A stretch of 64,000 nt of DNA, from contig QKWP01000504.1 of NCBI GenBank assembly GCA_003550325.1, positions 57,003 to 121,002 of the forward strand, given 5' to 3'. Source of the stretch: Gigaspora rosea. Taxonomy: Eukaryota; Glomeromycota; Glomeromycetes; Diversisporales; Gigasporaceae. The first letter of the stretch is position 1. The number at the start of each line of letters is the position of its first letter. Below the pieces are notes generated by a model. That model did not search any database, was not told the origin of the DNA, and saw only the letters and a list, made by a program, of their open reading frames with translations. The position numbers were made by a program, and so were the translations under genes. Positions 33,205 through 44,613 of this stretch are shown here, one piece after another.

Positions 33205-33690
33205 GTCAACTTAGGAATCTAATTCCTTTTTTATCTGTTATAAATACTTAATTTCTGGCCAAAATTAGAATTTTGATGACTATCGGTCTAAATTAGATTA
33301 ATGTGAACCAAATCTATAATCACGTTACTGCATTTTTACAGATTAAAATAAAATAATACAATGTAATTCAAATAAGAAAACCAACCAATACTGATAAATG
33401 AATACCAATTCCATACTGAAATCACAAATCTTAAACCGAATACAAGAGCCTCAAATCTTTCATAGATTAATAATTGCAATATAGCAAAAGGACAGAAAAT
33501 TATGAAATTTATATTGCTTATATTTGCTATATAAGAAAAGACATTTTCGATCCAAGATCCAAATTCTAGAATAAAAGCTAATACCTAATAGCAAAAAAAA
33601 AAGAATTTAGCAACAACAATAATTTTAAAATCAAACTATCAGTATACTATATATAGTAAGACCTCCTTAAGTGCACCTCTTGTAATTATT
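33205..33690 (+). repeat. Dispersed repeat R, copy 3
   Basis: Aligns by eye with 27715-28195 over its length in the same orientation with scattered substitutions. It ends AGTAAGACCTCCTTAAGTGC. 33691-34337 holds no gene that I can see; sequence just after it also resembles 32735-32860. Confidence 0.7.
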
Positions 33691-34337
33691 CTTAGACCCA
33701 ATTTACTTATTTGAATTAACTAATAATTGATAAAAAAAACTATCTATCCAGCAGTTCCCAGTTTTATAATTTGATGATTAGCATTATTTGATTGTTCATT
33801 AGCCAATCAAATTCAATTTTTAGTCATTTTGAATAGCTAACCCATGATCGATAAATTTTGGACCACATTACTAAAATATTTTAATATTGAAAATTTAAAT
33901 ATAATGCACTAGTGTAAAATTTGAGTAATTTCGACTAAATTAAACTAAATTTATTAGTTGATTGTAAAATTATTGAGTTCAAATACAATCGTGAAAACAT
34001 ATCTATCATAAAATAATTCAAACACAATCAATAAATAAATAAAAATAAAAAAGATAAACAAGTAAAATACAGTCCAATAAATTCTGATCCATCTAAGAGT
34101 TAAAGTACCCAATCTTCTGAAAAAGTATTGTAAACTATATAAAAAAATTAAATAATGCAACTTATAAAGTTCATATCCCTATTCTGTTGGCATTTCTTGA
34201 ATTTTTGCATACTTATATTTTTTCTTAATGAATAGTTGTGACTCATTAGTATTTTTATTTTTGAACATTACTTATAATTGCTTTGATGGAAATTAAATGT
34301 ATCTATTTTAAGAAAAAAACTTTATTTTCAAACCTTA

Positions 34338-35790
34338 TTATTTCAAAGAACAATAAAGCAAAGATTGAATAATCAAAAAAAAATCACTAACATAAAGAAC
34401 ATCAACCAGTTTATATTCTATGAATTCTTCTTGTCCAATTCTTTTTGAGCTGATGAATTTTATTGTATAAACCAAATATAATAGTACCAAAGTTATTGAT
34501 ATGTTCTGATTAACAGTTATTCAACCTTTAATAATAAAATTGTTATTGTAATAATCTCTTGAAAATTTAACTTTAAAGATTATAAATTTGGAAAGCATAC
34601 CTTTTCTGCTCTTTAAGTGCATCACTCAGACAAATAACTTCACTATAAAAAAAAGGCTCTTTCTGCTTTTTACTCTGACGATTGATTTGATCAAGTTCTT
34701 CATTCAGATGAAAGTTTTCTGTTTTTAACAAAGATATCTCATCCAGTGTTGGAAATTCAAAAAAAATTTTATGATTTTTGTGAACATAATATTTTTTTAT
34801 AATGTTCACATCAAAAATAAATATGTTCACATAGTAGAACTTAGACTTTATAATATAATAACTATTTGCAATTAACCAAAAGTTGATTATATCTAAAAAT
34901 AAGCTACTCACAGATTTTTTGTGTTCAAAATCGTTCAAAAAAAGTAGTTTATTTTTGAAATATATGGTAAATATAATCTTTATATTAATAAATTATGAAT
35001 AAGAAATTATAAAAATTAAAATTTATATTCATACTATGTGAACATAAAATATAAAATTTTTGATTTTTTATGTTCATACTTGTGAACATAAAATATAAAA
35101 ACATTGATTTTTTAAAAAAATTTATGTTCACTGTGACACTATGAACATATGATTTCCAACACTGATCTCATCATGTTGGTTTTCTAAATAGATAGCCATA
35201 AAAATAATCATTATTAGTATTTTAAAAATGTTCATTAGAAAAAAATAATAATTAGGAATATTCATATATTCTTGGATTAATGCATTTTTATAATCCAAAG
35301 TTATAATTGCTTTTTCATAATTTTATAATAAAATAGCTTTTCAAAAGAAAGAAAAGGTAAAAATTATTTTCATTAATCTAACAAACATCAATCAATAAAT
35401 TATACCATTTTTTCTCATGAGTTTCCTATGGTACACATTCATATTTTTGTTTAATAAAAAAACAATTTAAATAAGAAATATTGGCAAGAAAATAAGGAAT
35501 TATTTAACATTTTTAAAATTTTTAATTCATTAATCAATCTGATATTTTCAATAGATTTTTGATGTTCTAAAGAATTTCAATATTTCAAAAGAAATCTATT
35601 TTTAATATTTAGTAAAATATTTTATTTTTAAAAGAAAAAATAAGAGCACCTGTACAAAGTAAGTCCTCTTCAATCATTTCATTAACATTAAGATTGTCTA
35701 AAAAGCATATATAATTGACTGGGCCATTTATTCAAGAAATTTACTTAATAAAAATAAAATCATATAATTACTTGCATCTTTGTAAGACAT
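34338..35790 (-). CDS. Small spliced coiled-coil gene interrupted by a MITE
   Basis: Four minus-strand exons join in frame: 35790-35772 (MSYKDA), 35697-35650 (NNLNVNEMIEEDLLCT), 35183-34601 minus the MITE (ENQHDEISLLKTENFHLNEE through SEVICLSDALKEQ) and 34449-34338, ending in TAA. Introns start GTAATT, GTGCTC and GTATGC and end TTTTTAG, ATTTAG and ATCAG. All three junctions fall in matching phases, giving about 110 residues. The third exon has a heptad-like Leu pattern (ISLLKTENFHLNEELDQIN), so a short coiled coil is likely. A 421-bp element at 34744-35164 interrupts exon 3; removing it and one target copy restores the frame. The first exon may not be the true start. I recognise no family. 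It could be a host gene or a fragment of one. Confidence 0.5.
34744..35164. mobile_element. hAT-type MITE in exon 3, TSD ATCTCATC
   Basis: Flanked by an exact 8-bp duplication ATCTCATC (34736-34743 and 35165-35172). Ends are CAGTGTTGGAAATTC and its complement GATTTCCAACACTG. The interior is built from TATGTTCAC / GTGAACATAA repeats in both orientations. CAGTG termini with 8-bp duplication are classic hAT features. No transposase. Confidence 0.9.
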
Positions 35791-36604
35791 TTTAACCAAA
35801 AATTTTAGCCTAATAGACAAACAAGGTAAAATCTTGATATAAAAATAAAGGATTTTTGTAAAATTATAATATTCAAACAGAATTCTTTATATGCAGTATG
35901 CGTGTTTTTTTTTGAAAAATTATTATCTAGATATTTAAAAAAGTCAAGTCAATTTATCAGATTTCAGTTCAATGAATTCTCATATAAAATAATATTATTA
36001 GTTTAAAATATTACTATATATTAACTAGAAACCGTATAATAAAAAACTGGTTCCACAACAAAATAACAGTATATTATATAATTAATAAAAAGATAAAGGT
36101 AATTAACAATAGCAATTTCATTAAAAAACAAGTTTAAAAAGATATAGGATCTCCAATAGTTATATAAGAGTATTAAAAACTTATTTATCAAATACAATAT
36201 AGATATATATATTAGTTTACTATGCATATATTAAAACTTTACTATATATATGCTATTTAAGTTAAATAATAAGATATATATAAGATAAAATAGTTCTTAC
36301 CAAATATATAAATTTATAAAATAATTAGAAACTTATCAGGCTTGAATTCTAACTTGCAAAAATATGAGTAACAATTTTCAAATCAAAAAAATTCTGTACA
36401 AGCTTTACAAAGCCATTTACTCAAAGTTTACGAAAATTCTGTTATTCAATTTTGAATTTCATTGGCTTTACTATTCTTGTTCGATATTCTGAATTAAACT
36501 ACATTGGATATTTTGTTTAATAGGCATATACAGTTTTCATCATTGCATTTAAAATTTTTGAATTAAATACCATATTAATTACTGTATTTTTATGTAATTC
36601 TGTA
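35791..36604. other. AT-rich stretch, no gene seen
   Basis: No supported frame or repeat. The minus-strand 68-codon frame at 36021-36227 is I/L/Y-rich in AT-only DNA and is not convincing. Further 5' exons of the 34338-35790 gene could lie here. Confidence 0.35.
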
Positions 36605-36835
36605 TATTATTTCAAGCACCTGTGCATTATTTCGAAATGCACATGTGCGATATTTCAGATCAATATTACCAAAATTTAAAAAGATATGACTATAATTATA
36701 TTTATAGTGAAACTCTTAGGAGAGGAGGGTGTGTTATTTCTAGACGCACATGTGTGTTATTTTGAGGCAAATAGGCAATTTTTAAAAAAGTGGCAATTTT
36801 GAAATAACACACATGTGCATTATTACACAAAAATA
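36605..36835. repeat. Cluster of CACATGTG palindromes
   Basis: GCACATGTGCGATATTTC, GCACATGTGTGTTATTTT and, inverted, GAAATAACACACATGTGCAT occur within 230 bp, with a degenerate fourth (CACCTGTGCATTATTTC) at the left edge. The arrangement is inverted around about 36710. It may be another small foldback element with its own repeat. Confidence 0.55.
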
Positions 36836-37060
36836 TGGTATTTTTATTCTTAATAGTCTTATTTGGTATTGAATATGATATTTATCATTTTGCTCAGTCA
36901 GGATCTCATGATAATTTCGATATTATTGAGCATACTCTTTATTTGCTCTTTTATTTTGTCTGTTGTAATTTCTTATTAATATCAATATTAGAAAAATTGT
37001 TAAAAAAATTGATAATGGTTGAAATTATAAATTCAATCATTTAAATTTGCTTTTTGACTA

Positions 37061-37220
37061 GGGCACTAACATTTATTGAGTAATATTTTAGAGTAGGAGG
37101 GTCAAGAAAAATCTTACCTTAGTTAAATTTGATTGGCTAAAATTCTATTTATAGATCTTATCTAGGGGTGGGGTAAGCCCCTATAGTAAATAAATATTAG
37201 GTAATAAATATCAGTGCCTC
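37061..37220. mobile_element. GGGCACT-MITE, copy 3
   Basis: GGGCACTAACATTTATTGAG at the left and the complement of GAGGCACTGATATTTATTAC at the right; TA on each side (37059-37060 and 37221-37222). Internal TTAGTTAAATTTGATTGGCT matches the copy at 62487. Confidence 0.85.
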
Positions 37221-37222
37221 TA

Positions 37223-37357
37223 TAGTTGTTAGATGAAACCATGTGATATTAATTATTACCTGTAATAAAATACAAAGACCTAAAAATTTATTCTAGTTTT
37301 TATTAAGCTTCAATGTATAACAATTAGCATCACATAGTTTCGTCCAACAACTATATT
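37223..37357. mobile_element. GTTGTTAGATGAAAC palindromic MITE
   Basis: Left TAGTTGTTAGATGAAACCAT and right (complement of) TAGTTGTTGGACGAAACTAT are inverted. It abuts the GGGCACT-MITE. A similar single end (GTTTCATCTAACAACTATA) abuts another MITE at about 54087. Confidence 0.6.
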
Positions 37358-38150
37358 ATTATCATCTAGTTTTTTAATTTCAAGTTAAGTTTACTTGAAC
37401 TAAAAACCAATTTGCATAAACTTAAATAAAATATATACTAAATTTTATTTAAAACCAAGAAAAACTATAATTAGTTTATGCTAGTTTCCTATATATTAAC
37501 TATTGCAGATTCTATATATTTTTAAACTTGTTCTTTAAAAATTTACCTTTATATCAAATATACTTATTTTGTTTTGAACCTGTTTTTTTTTACTAATTAG
37601 ATTATACCAGTTATAGAAAATGTTCTGTACATTGCTAATCATTATTGGTCAAATAGAGATATTGCATCTATTTTAGTATATAAGGGAGATGGGGGTATTG
37701 TGGCCAGGTTAAAGTTTCTACTAGTAAAACTTTTTTGCCAAGCATGTAGATTTTTATATAGTAGTTGCTATTTGAACTATACTCGATATAAAATAGAATA
37801 CTATAAAAAAGATCTTCATACCATATACATTTTTAGACATAAATAATTAGTATGCAAAGAGAATGTAACAATCGGATTTTAGGGGGAGGGGGGTATTGTG
37901 GCCAATTTCAAAAAAAATTTTTTTTATTGTATTTTACCGTATTTCACAGGTCAAACCACTCACCCTTGCAGAATTCTCAACAGCATGTCTAAATAACTTT
38001 TATTAGGTATTTATTGTATTGTTATTACCAATACAGCAATACAGTATTTAGCATAGTAGTACAACAGTTGTACACTATACAGCTATAAGATGCACAAGTT
38101 AAAACTGTAAGATTCCACAAGAGAGAGTAGTTTAGCCGTGATATACGGTA

Positions 38151-39928
38151 CTACTTCCCTTTTGTTTTTGCTGTTTTCTTTTTTTTCTGTTCCTCTCTTT
38201 CTTGTTTTTTTCGTTCTCGTTCTTCTTTTTTTTGAATCGCTAATTCCTTTTTCCGATTAGATTCTTCGATCTTTTTGGTCGCTTCTTCGTTTGCTATTTT
38301 TAGCTGTTGCCAACTTTCTTCAGAAGTAAGAAGCCGCGAAAATGGAAGTGTTTTTCTTTTTTTAGGGAACGGTAACTCGAATTCGTGTGGATCTAAGGGA
38401 TCCTTTTGTGCTTCGGCATGTAAAGTCTGAGGAACCGGTACTTGAGAGCAGAACGTAGAGAGCATGTTCCTGGATTCTTATAAGTTTCTAATTCTTCTTT
38501 CATTGCTGCAAATTGAAGTTTTAATATTTCATTTTCATTTTTAAGAAAATTATTGTCACTTAAAAGAATCTCGTTTTCTTTTTCTAACAGGAGAGCATTT
38601 GAACGCGTAAGGCGAAGATGATACGGGTGGGTAGGCAATTGTAAAAGTGACTCATTCAATTGTGTGGGAGGTTGACTATCTGAGTATAACGAAGGTGGTT
38701 GGCTATTTGAAGGTACAATATCAAATCGTTCTGTTGTCAAGGAAGGGTCCAAGCGTTCTGAACTAATAGCTTCAGGATTAAAGGGCCATATTCCTGTAGT
38801 TTTGTAGGCGTTACGAATGGCTAATGGTGTATAGGTTTCGAGAAAAGCTGGCCCCAAAACTTTCGCGAAGGTATGTTTTGTTACTATTTTGCCATTATTA
38901 TGGTTTTTGTATTTGTCACATTCCTTTGCATATTCGTTTTTTAATTTGGCGAAAGGAATTTCAGAAGGCTGTAAAATGTGCGTCGTATGGGGCGGAAGCG
39001 CATAAAGAAGAATTCCATTTTTACGGCAAAAATCAACACACATGTAGCTTATATGGCTTTTGTGGCCATCAAGAATTAGTAGAACTGGACGGGTAGGCGG
39101 AATTGAGTTGTTAAAATGGGTAAGGAACATTTGGAATAGGTCTTCGCACATATATCCAGTACTTGTGAAACCCATTACAGTTCCTGGAGGTGCACCTTCT
39201 AACAATCCAGGAATTACACGAACACCTTTGTAAATAATTAAAGGTGGAATGTACGACCCGGCAGCTGAGATTGTGGGGGCAACAGAAATATGTTCGTGTG
39301 AATTTCCATGTGCAACTTTATGGACTTGACGTGAACCTTTTTTTGCGATGACCTTTTCCAACTTGGGCACAAGAACAAACCCAGTTTCATCCATGTTCCA
39401 AATTTGCATGGCGGTAAGTGAATTTTCATCAATTATTTGTTTGAGTTTATTAAAATGGTCTCTAACAATAACTGGGTTTGCTCTTTGTGCCCGAGCTTCG
39501 GACAACTCTTGGGGAACGCAAAATGAAAGCTCAGGATGATCTTTCATAAAACGGGTCCACCAATCCCGACCTGACCCATTATCAGCAAATGGATGTGGCC
39601 TTTTGTTTTTTCGCATTATTTCCATTACACAATGGTTGACACCGGACCGGGTTAAACCAAACCCAAGCTTTTGCATGTTAATGCAATATCCGACAAGCTG
39701 GTTTTCTTCATGCTCATTTAAAATAGTAGGTGGGCCTCGACAATTAGGCGGGCTATCATTTTTTATTGCGCGGCGAAAAGTGGTTCTAGGAATTCCATAG
39801 CTTTCTGCAATAGCGCTTACATTGGGACGTTTAAAATTAGTGGGATAATTTTTGTACTCATTAAGTGCAACAAGGAATGTTTTACGTTAACTATATTTAT
39901 CATGTTTATTAGCAGAAACTTGTTGCAT
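38151..39928 (-). pseudogene. pogo-type (CENP-B-like) DDE transposase, two lesions
   Basis: The likely original start is the ATG at 39928 (MQQVSANKHDKYS), followed by a TAA at 39889-39887 as codon 14, then a Psq-type helix-turn-helix (RKTFLVALNEYKNYP ... GIPRTTFRRAI). The main open frame (39676-38393, 427 codons) holds a CENP-B-like second DNA-binding domain (WWTRFMKDHPELS, residues 39-51). The DDE core follows: NMDETGF (D96), LILDGHKSH (D203) and LQPSEIPFAKLK (E239), that is 35 residues between the last two. The frame ends at 38393, but the overlapping frame 38465-38151 gives a plausible basic C-terminus (FPKKRK and a Lys/Glu-rich tail), so one frameshift lies near 38400-38460. The protein would cut and paste the element at TA sites. 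The catalytic triad is intact, so decay is recent. A protein starting at 39676 would lack the first HTH. Confidence 0.85.
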
Positions 39929-40337
39929 TTTATATAACTACTAGAGGAATAAAATAAAGCGAGTATGTAAAATTGTAATATTAAGTAATATTGTAATATT
40001 AAGTAATATTGAATATTAAATGGTATTAATAAATTGGTACTATTCAATTAGACTTCTACACCTTATAGTTGAAACGACTATTGCTGTGGTTGACAATATA
40101 ATGAACTTGATTATGTAACGTGTTAACTATTATTTTATTAACGGTATTATAGTATTATAATGCAGGTTTTAAAAAGGAAACATTACAAGTTTTTAATTAC
40201 GTGGAGATAGATAATTTTGCTTTTAAATAACTCGCGTAAGATCATTTTATTTTTTATTTGTTATCGCGTCAAATTTGTTCGTGCACTATTGATCGAAATT
40301 TTTACATAACAGGCAAATATAAAATGGGTTACTATTA

Positions 40338-40512
40338 CAAGTCACTCTCGTTATAGTGAAGTGATCCGTTCCATAATAAAAATTTTTAAAAACTTCATTA
40401 TACCAAGAAGTTATTAGTAAGTTCACTATATCGAGAGGATTTTTATATAGACTGGTTTTGCATTTATCTTCACTGTACTATAACGAGAGTTCACTATGAA
40501 GAGAGTGACTTG
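40338..40512. mobile_element. pogo-like MITE nested in the pogo element
   Basis: Ends CAAGTCACTCTCGTTATAGT and the complement of CAAGTCACTCTCTTCATAGT, TA on both sides (40336-40337, 40513-40514). It lies between the transposase gene and the right end of the 37683-40797 element, so it arrived later. Confidence 0.8.
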
Positions 40513-42608
40513 TATAATGCTTTCATTTCTTTTAAAAGTACTTAATAGTAAGTTATTTGAATTTCACGAAAGTGAAGGGTCGATTGACTTAGTACAGAAA
40601 CCTGTTTATACCATGTTACGTGTATTTTATATTAAAACTTTAAATAAAGAATTCTCGTGATTTGCTTGAGTAACGATATCTTACATTGTAGCAGTCAGAA
40701 TCAGATAAATTTTATACCATTCGATTCTGATTACTAGATCACAAGATATACGGATTGGCCACAATACCCCCCTGGCCACAATACCCACATCTCCCTGTAT
40801 ATCAATAAAAAAATTTTTTAAAAAAAAATAAAACCAAAAATAATTTACTCTAGACTTTAAATATGTTTTTTAACCTTTGATATCTTTTTATATAGAATTT
40901 AGATAATAGTTAGAAATAAAATTTAAAAGAATCTTCATGTTATTACGAGCTGTCCTTTCTTATTTAATATACAAAATTGATGTATGGACAGGCACTATGG
41001 GTGTTTTGTAAAGTCACATGATATATTTTTAAAATACCTGATACTGTTTTTAAGAATTTCTCATTTGTGTCATGAAAAAAAAACAAAATAGAAGATCTAA
41101 TTATAAACAAAAGATCTAATCTGTTCTTATAGTACAGAATTTGAATATTGTCAAACTATTTTGAACTATTTTGAAAAATTAGTCTAATGCGCAATCCAGG
41201 TTACAGATCTACTGATCCAGCTTGGTTTTCTAGTTCTAAAATATTTTGAAAGGGTTCGAAATATTTCGTAACATATTTCGAAATATTTTGGAATTACTTT
41301 CATAATATTTCGAAAATTTGATATTTTGAAATATTTCGAAATATATTATGCAATATTTTGATTATATTATGGTTCGTAAGACCTTATGTAAGATTACGCT
41401 ATTATAAATTTGCTGATGTATGATTTTAATTGTAACAATATATAACAATTAACAGATTTTTAACAATTGCATAGTGTTTTGACCATATTACAAAAATTTC
41501 AACCTGAATCACTAGATAGAAAAAAAAACAAAGTTCATAATCTTTTAAGCTCATTTATCCGTAAGCTATTATAGATCATAAAAATATATTCACAAAATGT
41601 GCAAAAAAACTTAAAAAAAAAAGCCGTTTTGCTCAATTTTTGACATTTTTCCTTTTTACCTCTCTCTCCCTTTTACTCCTCTTCCCTTTACTCTTCTCTC
41701 CCTTTTTTCCTCTCTCTTTTTTTTCTTTTTTCTCTTTCTTTTTTTTCTCTTTTTTTTTTAATATTTCGAATACTTTTGAAATATTTTGGGTCAGTAGATC
41801 TGTAATTTGGATCATATCAAGAACACGTTTGACTAATATTTTTGAAATGTTTTAATAATTTTTTATTATTGTGCTACAAGATCAGATTAGATCTTTGTTT
41901 ATTTTTTTTGTTTATAATTTAGATTTTTTATTAATTTTACATTGTTTTTTTGTTTTCCTTTTGTTTTTTTGGTTTCGTTTCATTTTTTTTAGTTTAGTTT
42001 TGTTTTTTTTTTAATTTTAATTTTATTTTTTTTATTTATTAATTTTTTTTTATTTTATTTCTACACTTTACTACTAGCACTTTGCAAAAAATCCAATACT
42101 TTTCAGCACTTTTGCACAAGCCAACTTAGCCTTTCGACACTTTGCAAGAACACACAACTAATTTCTCTGGTAATTTCTAAATTTCAAGAATGCTAGTTTT
42201 CTCAATTTTTTGCAAGGTTTTGCTTTATTTATTTTTTCGTTTCATTTTTTTGTGTTTGTTTTTTTTTATTTTTATTAATTTATTTTATTCTGACATTTTG
42301 CAAAAACCTTCGATTTCTGAATTGCAAGATTATGAACTCTTACTTCAGAAAAATGGAGATTTGGGGCTTTGTTTATTTTTTTATTTAGTTTGCTTACATT
42401 TTTGTTTTTTTTTGTTTTCTTTTTTTTTTACTTATTTTTTTAATTTTATTTTATTTTATTTATCCTTTACTTCTTTCAGAACTTTGCAAAAAAATGACTT
42501 GACTTTTCTGGCACTTTACAAGAACACCAATTCTAATATCTCAGGCACTTTGCAAGAAGTCATAAATATGAACGAATATAATCGAATATAAATGAATATG
42601 AGCAAATA

Positions 42609-43807
42609 CTTTACTGAAACTATAAAAAAATTAAAAATATTATGATTATATATCTATTATGTTTTTATTATATTTTAAAAAACATAATAATTACTAGTTA
42701 TAAGTTAATAATAATAATATAAATGATATATATTAAAACTGTTTTAGTAATATTAATAAAAACATTTTTAAAACATTATTAAACTAAATAAATTTCATAT
42801 TTATAGTATAATATAAATATTTATATTATATAAATATATTCTATTATAATATATTTTATAATATTAAATATAATATAAATAAAACAAATCAATAATATAA
42901 TGATTTAGACAAATGTGTTTACCCCAAAATCTTGCAAAAAAGATTTTTTGTTAAAATACGAAGGATGGTTTCATAAGCAAAATTACGAGATATAAGCATT
43001 TTTTAAAAATAATTTTGGTTTAAAAAATATTTTTAAAAAACTTATTTTAATATATTTTTAAAATATAATAATAATGTTTTTATAATATTTTTAATAATAT
43101 TAAAATAATGTTTTAAAAATATTTTAAAAAAATTATTTAAATTTTTTTTTAAAATATAATAATAATATTTTTACAATATTTTTAATAATGTATTAAAAAC
43201 ATTTTTAAAAGTTTATTTTAAGTTATTTTTAAATAATAATAATAATGTTTTTATAATAATTTTGATAATATTAAAATAATGTTTTAAAAACATTTTTAAA
43301 AAGCTTATTTTAAACTATTTTTAAAATATAATAATAATGTTTTTATGATATTTTTAATATATTAAAATAATGTTTTAAAACCATTTTTAAAACTTTATTT
43401 AAAGTTATTTTTAAATATAATAAGAATGTTTTTATAATAATTTTGATAATATTAAAATAATGCTTTAAAAACATTTTTAAAAAATTTATTTTAAAGTATT
43501 TTTAAAATATAGCAATAATGTTTTTATAATATTTTTAATAATATTAAAATAATATTTTAAAATATTTTTAAACAATTTATTTTAAACTATTTTTAAAATA
43601 TAATAATAATGTTTTTATAATAATTTTATAATATTTTTGAAACAGATTTAAATTTTTATTTTATTTTTAAAATTTTTATTATATTATTAATATATTATAA
43701 AAACATTATTAAAATATTTTTTTATATAAAAGCATATTTATTATATTTTCAAAATATTATTATTTTATTATAAAAACATATATACTTTTTTTTAAGTTTC
43801 AGTAAAG
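42609..43807. mobile_element. CTTTACTGAAACT-MITE, copy 2 (TA-flanked)
   Basis: Perfect 13-bp inverted ends CTTTACTGAAACT / AGTTTCAGTAAAG, flanked by TA (42607-42608, 43808-43809). It lies in inverse orientation to the copy at 21231-22248 and is nearly identical where both are read; it is longer because it has more of the about 92-bp tandem units. Repeat B shows the empty site (AATATGAGCGAAATATAATA), which confirms the insertion. Confidence 0.9.
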
Positions 43808-44016
43808 TATAAGCAAATATAATAGTTTATTTTTTTCGTTTTTGTTTTTTTGATATTTTTTCAGGTTTGTTTTTTGTTTTTGTTTGTTATTTTACTTTTT
43901 TTTAATTTTAATTTTATTTATTTCTCACTTCTTTTGGAACTTTGCAAAAAACAATCTGACTTTTCTGGCACTTACAAGAACATTAATTTTAATTTCTCTA
44001 GCACTTTGTAAGAAGT

Positions 44017-44116
44017 AGCGAATATAAGCGAATATAAGCAAATATAAGCAAATATGAGCGAATATAAGTGAATATAAACGAATATAAGTGAATATAAGCG
44101 AATATAAGCGAATATT
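44017..44116. repeat. 10-bp minisatellite AGCGAATATA
   Basis: About ten tandem copies of AGCGAATATA with G/A variation at the CG. A shorter matching array lies in repeat B at about 50350-50425. Confidence 0.9.
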
Positions 44117-44160
44117 AGGAATATAATAGTTTATTTTTTTATAGCTAACTGTGGGGTGAG

Positions 44161-44446
44161 TAGGGTTCCTCAAATTCAAATCAAATCAAATATTGGGTCA
44201 ATTTGAATTTGATCAAATCAAATTGACCCTGATTTGAATTTGATTTGATTCAAATATTTGAATTTGAATTTGATTTGAATTTGAATTTTTAATAGTAATT
44301 TTCAAATCAAATCAAATATTTGTCAAATTAAATCAAATTTGAACAGATTTGAATTTGATCAAATCAAATATAGTCAAATTTGAATTTGAATTTGATCAAA
44401 TATTTGATTCAAATATTTGAAAATCAAATCAAATTGCGGAACCCTA
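44161..44446. mobile_element. ATTTGAA-repeat foldback element, TSD GGGGTGAG
   Basis: An exact 8-bp duplication GGGGTGAG flanks it (44153-44160 and 44447-44454). Ends are TAGGGTTCCTCAAATTC and the complement of TAGGGTTCCGCAATTTG. Everything between is made of AATTTGAATTTGA / TCAAATCAAAT repeats in both orientations. The TAGGGTTCCG end is shared with the GGTTCA element at 63830. TAGGG ends with an 8-bp duplication fit hAT. Confidence 0.9.
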
Positions 44447-44613
44447 GGGGTGAGCGAAAATAAGTGTTTAGGGTAGTTTTTTGTATATAGTAATAGAATT
44501 AGATGTGATGAAGTGCGAAAGTAGTTTATATATAATAAAAGTATATAATATTAATTAAAAACGTATATTTAATAAATGTAAAATATAATGTATAATAATA
44601 ATAAATAAAAAAT

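Larger units (their letters stand above)
37683..40797 (-). mobile_element. pogo-type DNA transposon, 3.1 kb
   Basis: Inverted ends: left AGGGAGATGGGGGTATTGTG and right complement of CAGGGAGATGTGGGTATTGT, flanked by TA (37681-37682, 40798-40799). A second subterminal block, GGGGGGTATTGTGGCCAAT, lies about 190 bp inside the left end and directly next to the terminal block at the right end. It carries one transposase gene on the minus strand and a nested MITE at 40338-40512. TA duplication, CAG-type ends and a CENP-B/jerky-like transposase define the pogo superfamily. One end of a related element lies at 395-483. Confidence 0.9.

Noticed and set aside
39887-39928. Mini-intron removing the early stop of the pogo transposase
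   Set aside because: A GTTTCT...ATATAG segment of about 29 bp would be too short for a normal fungal intron and has a weak donor; a stop mutation is simpler.
41640-42591. Phe/Leu-rich open frames (71 and 133 codons), also 49154-50017
   Set aside because: They translate T-rich low-complexity DNA within repeats A and B, have no protein-like composition and are not conserved between the two repeat copies.
44017-44116. CRISPR-like array
   Set aside because: It is a contiguous 10-bp tandem repeat with no spacers, in a eukaryotic-type context.
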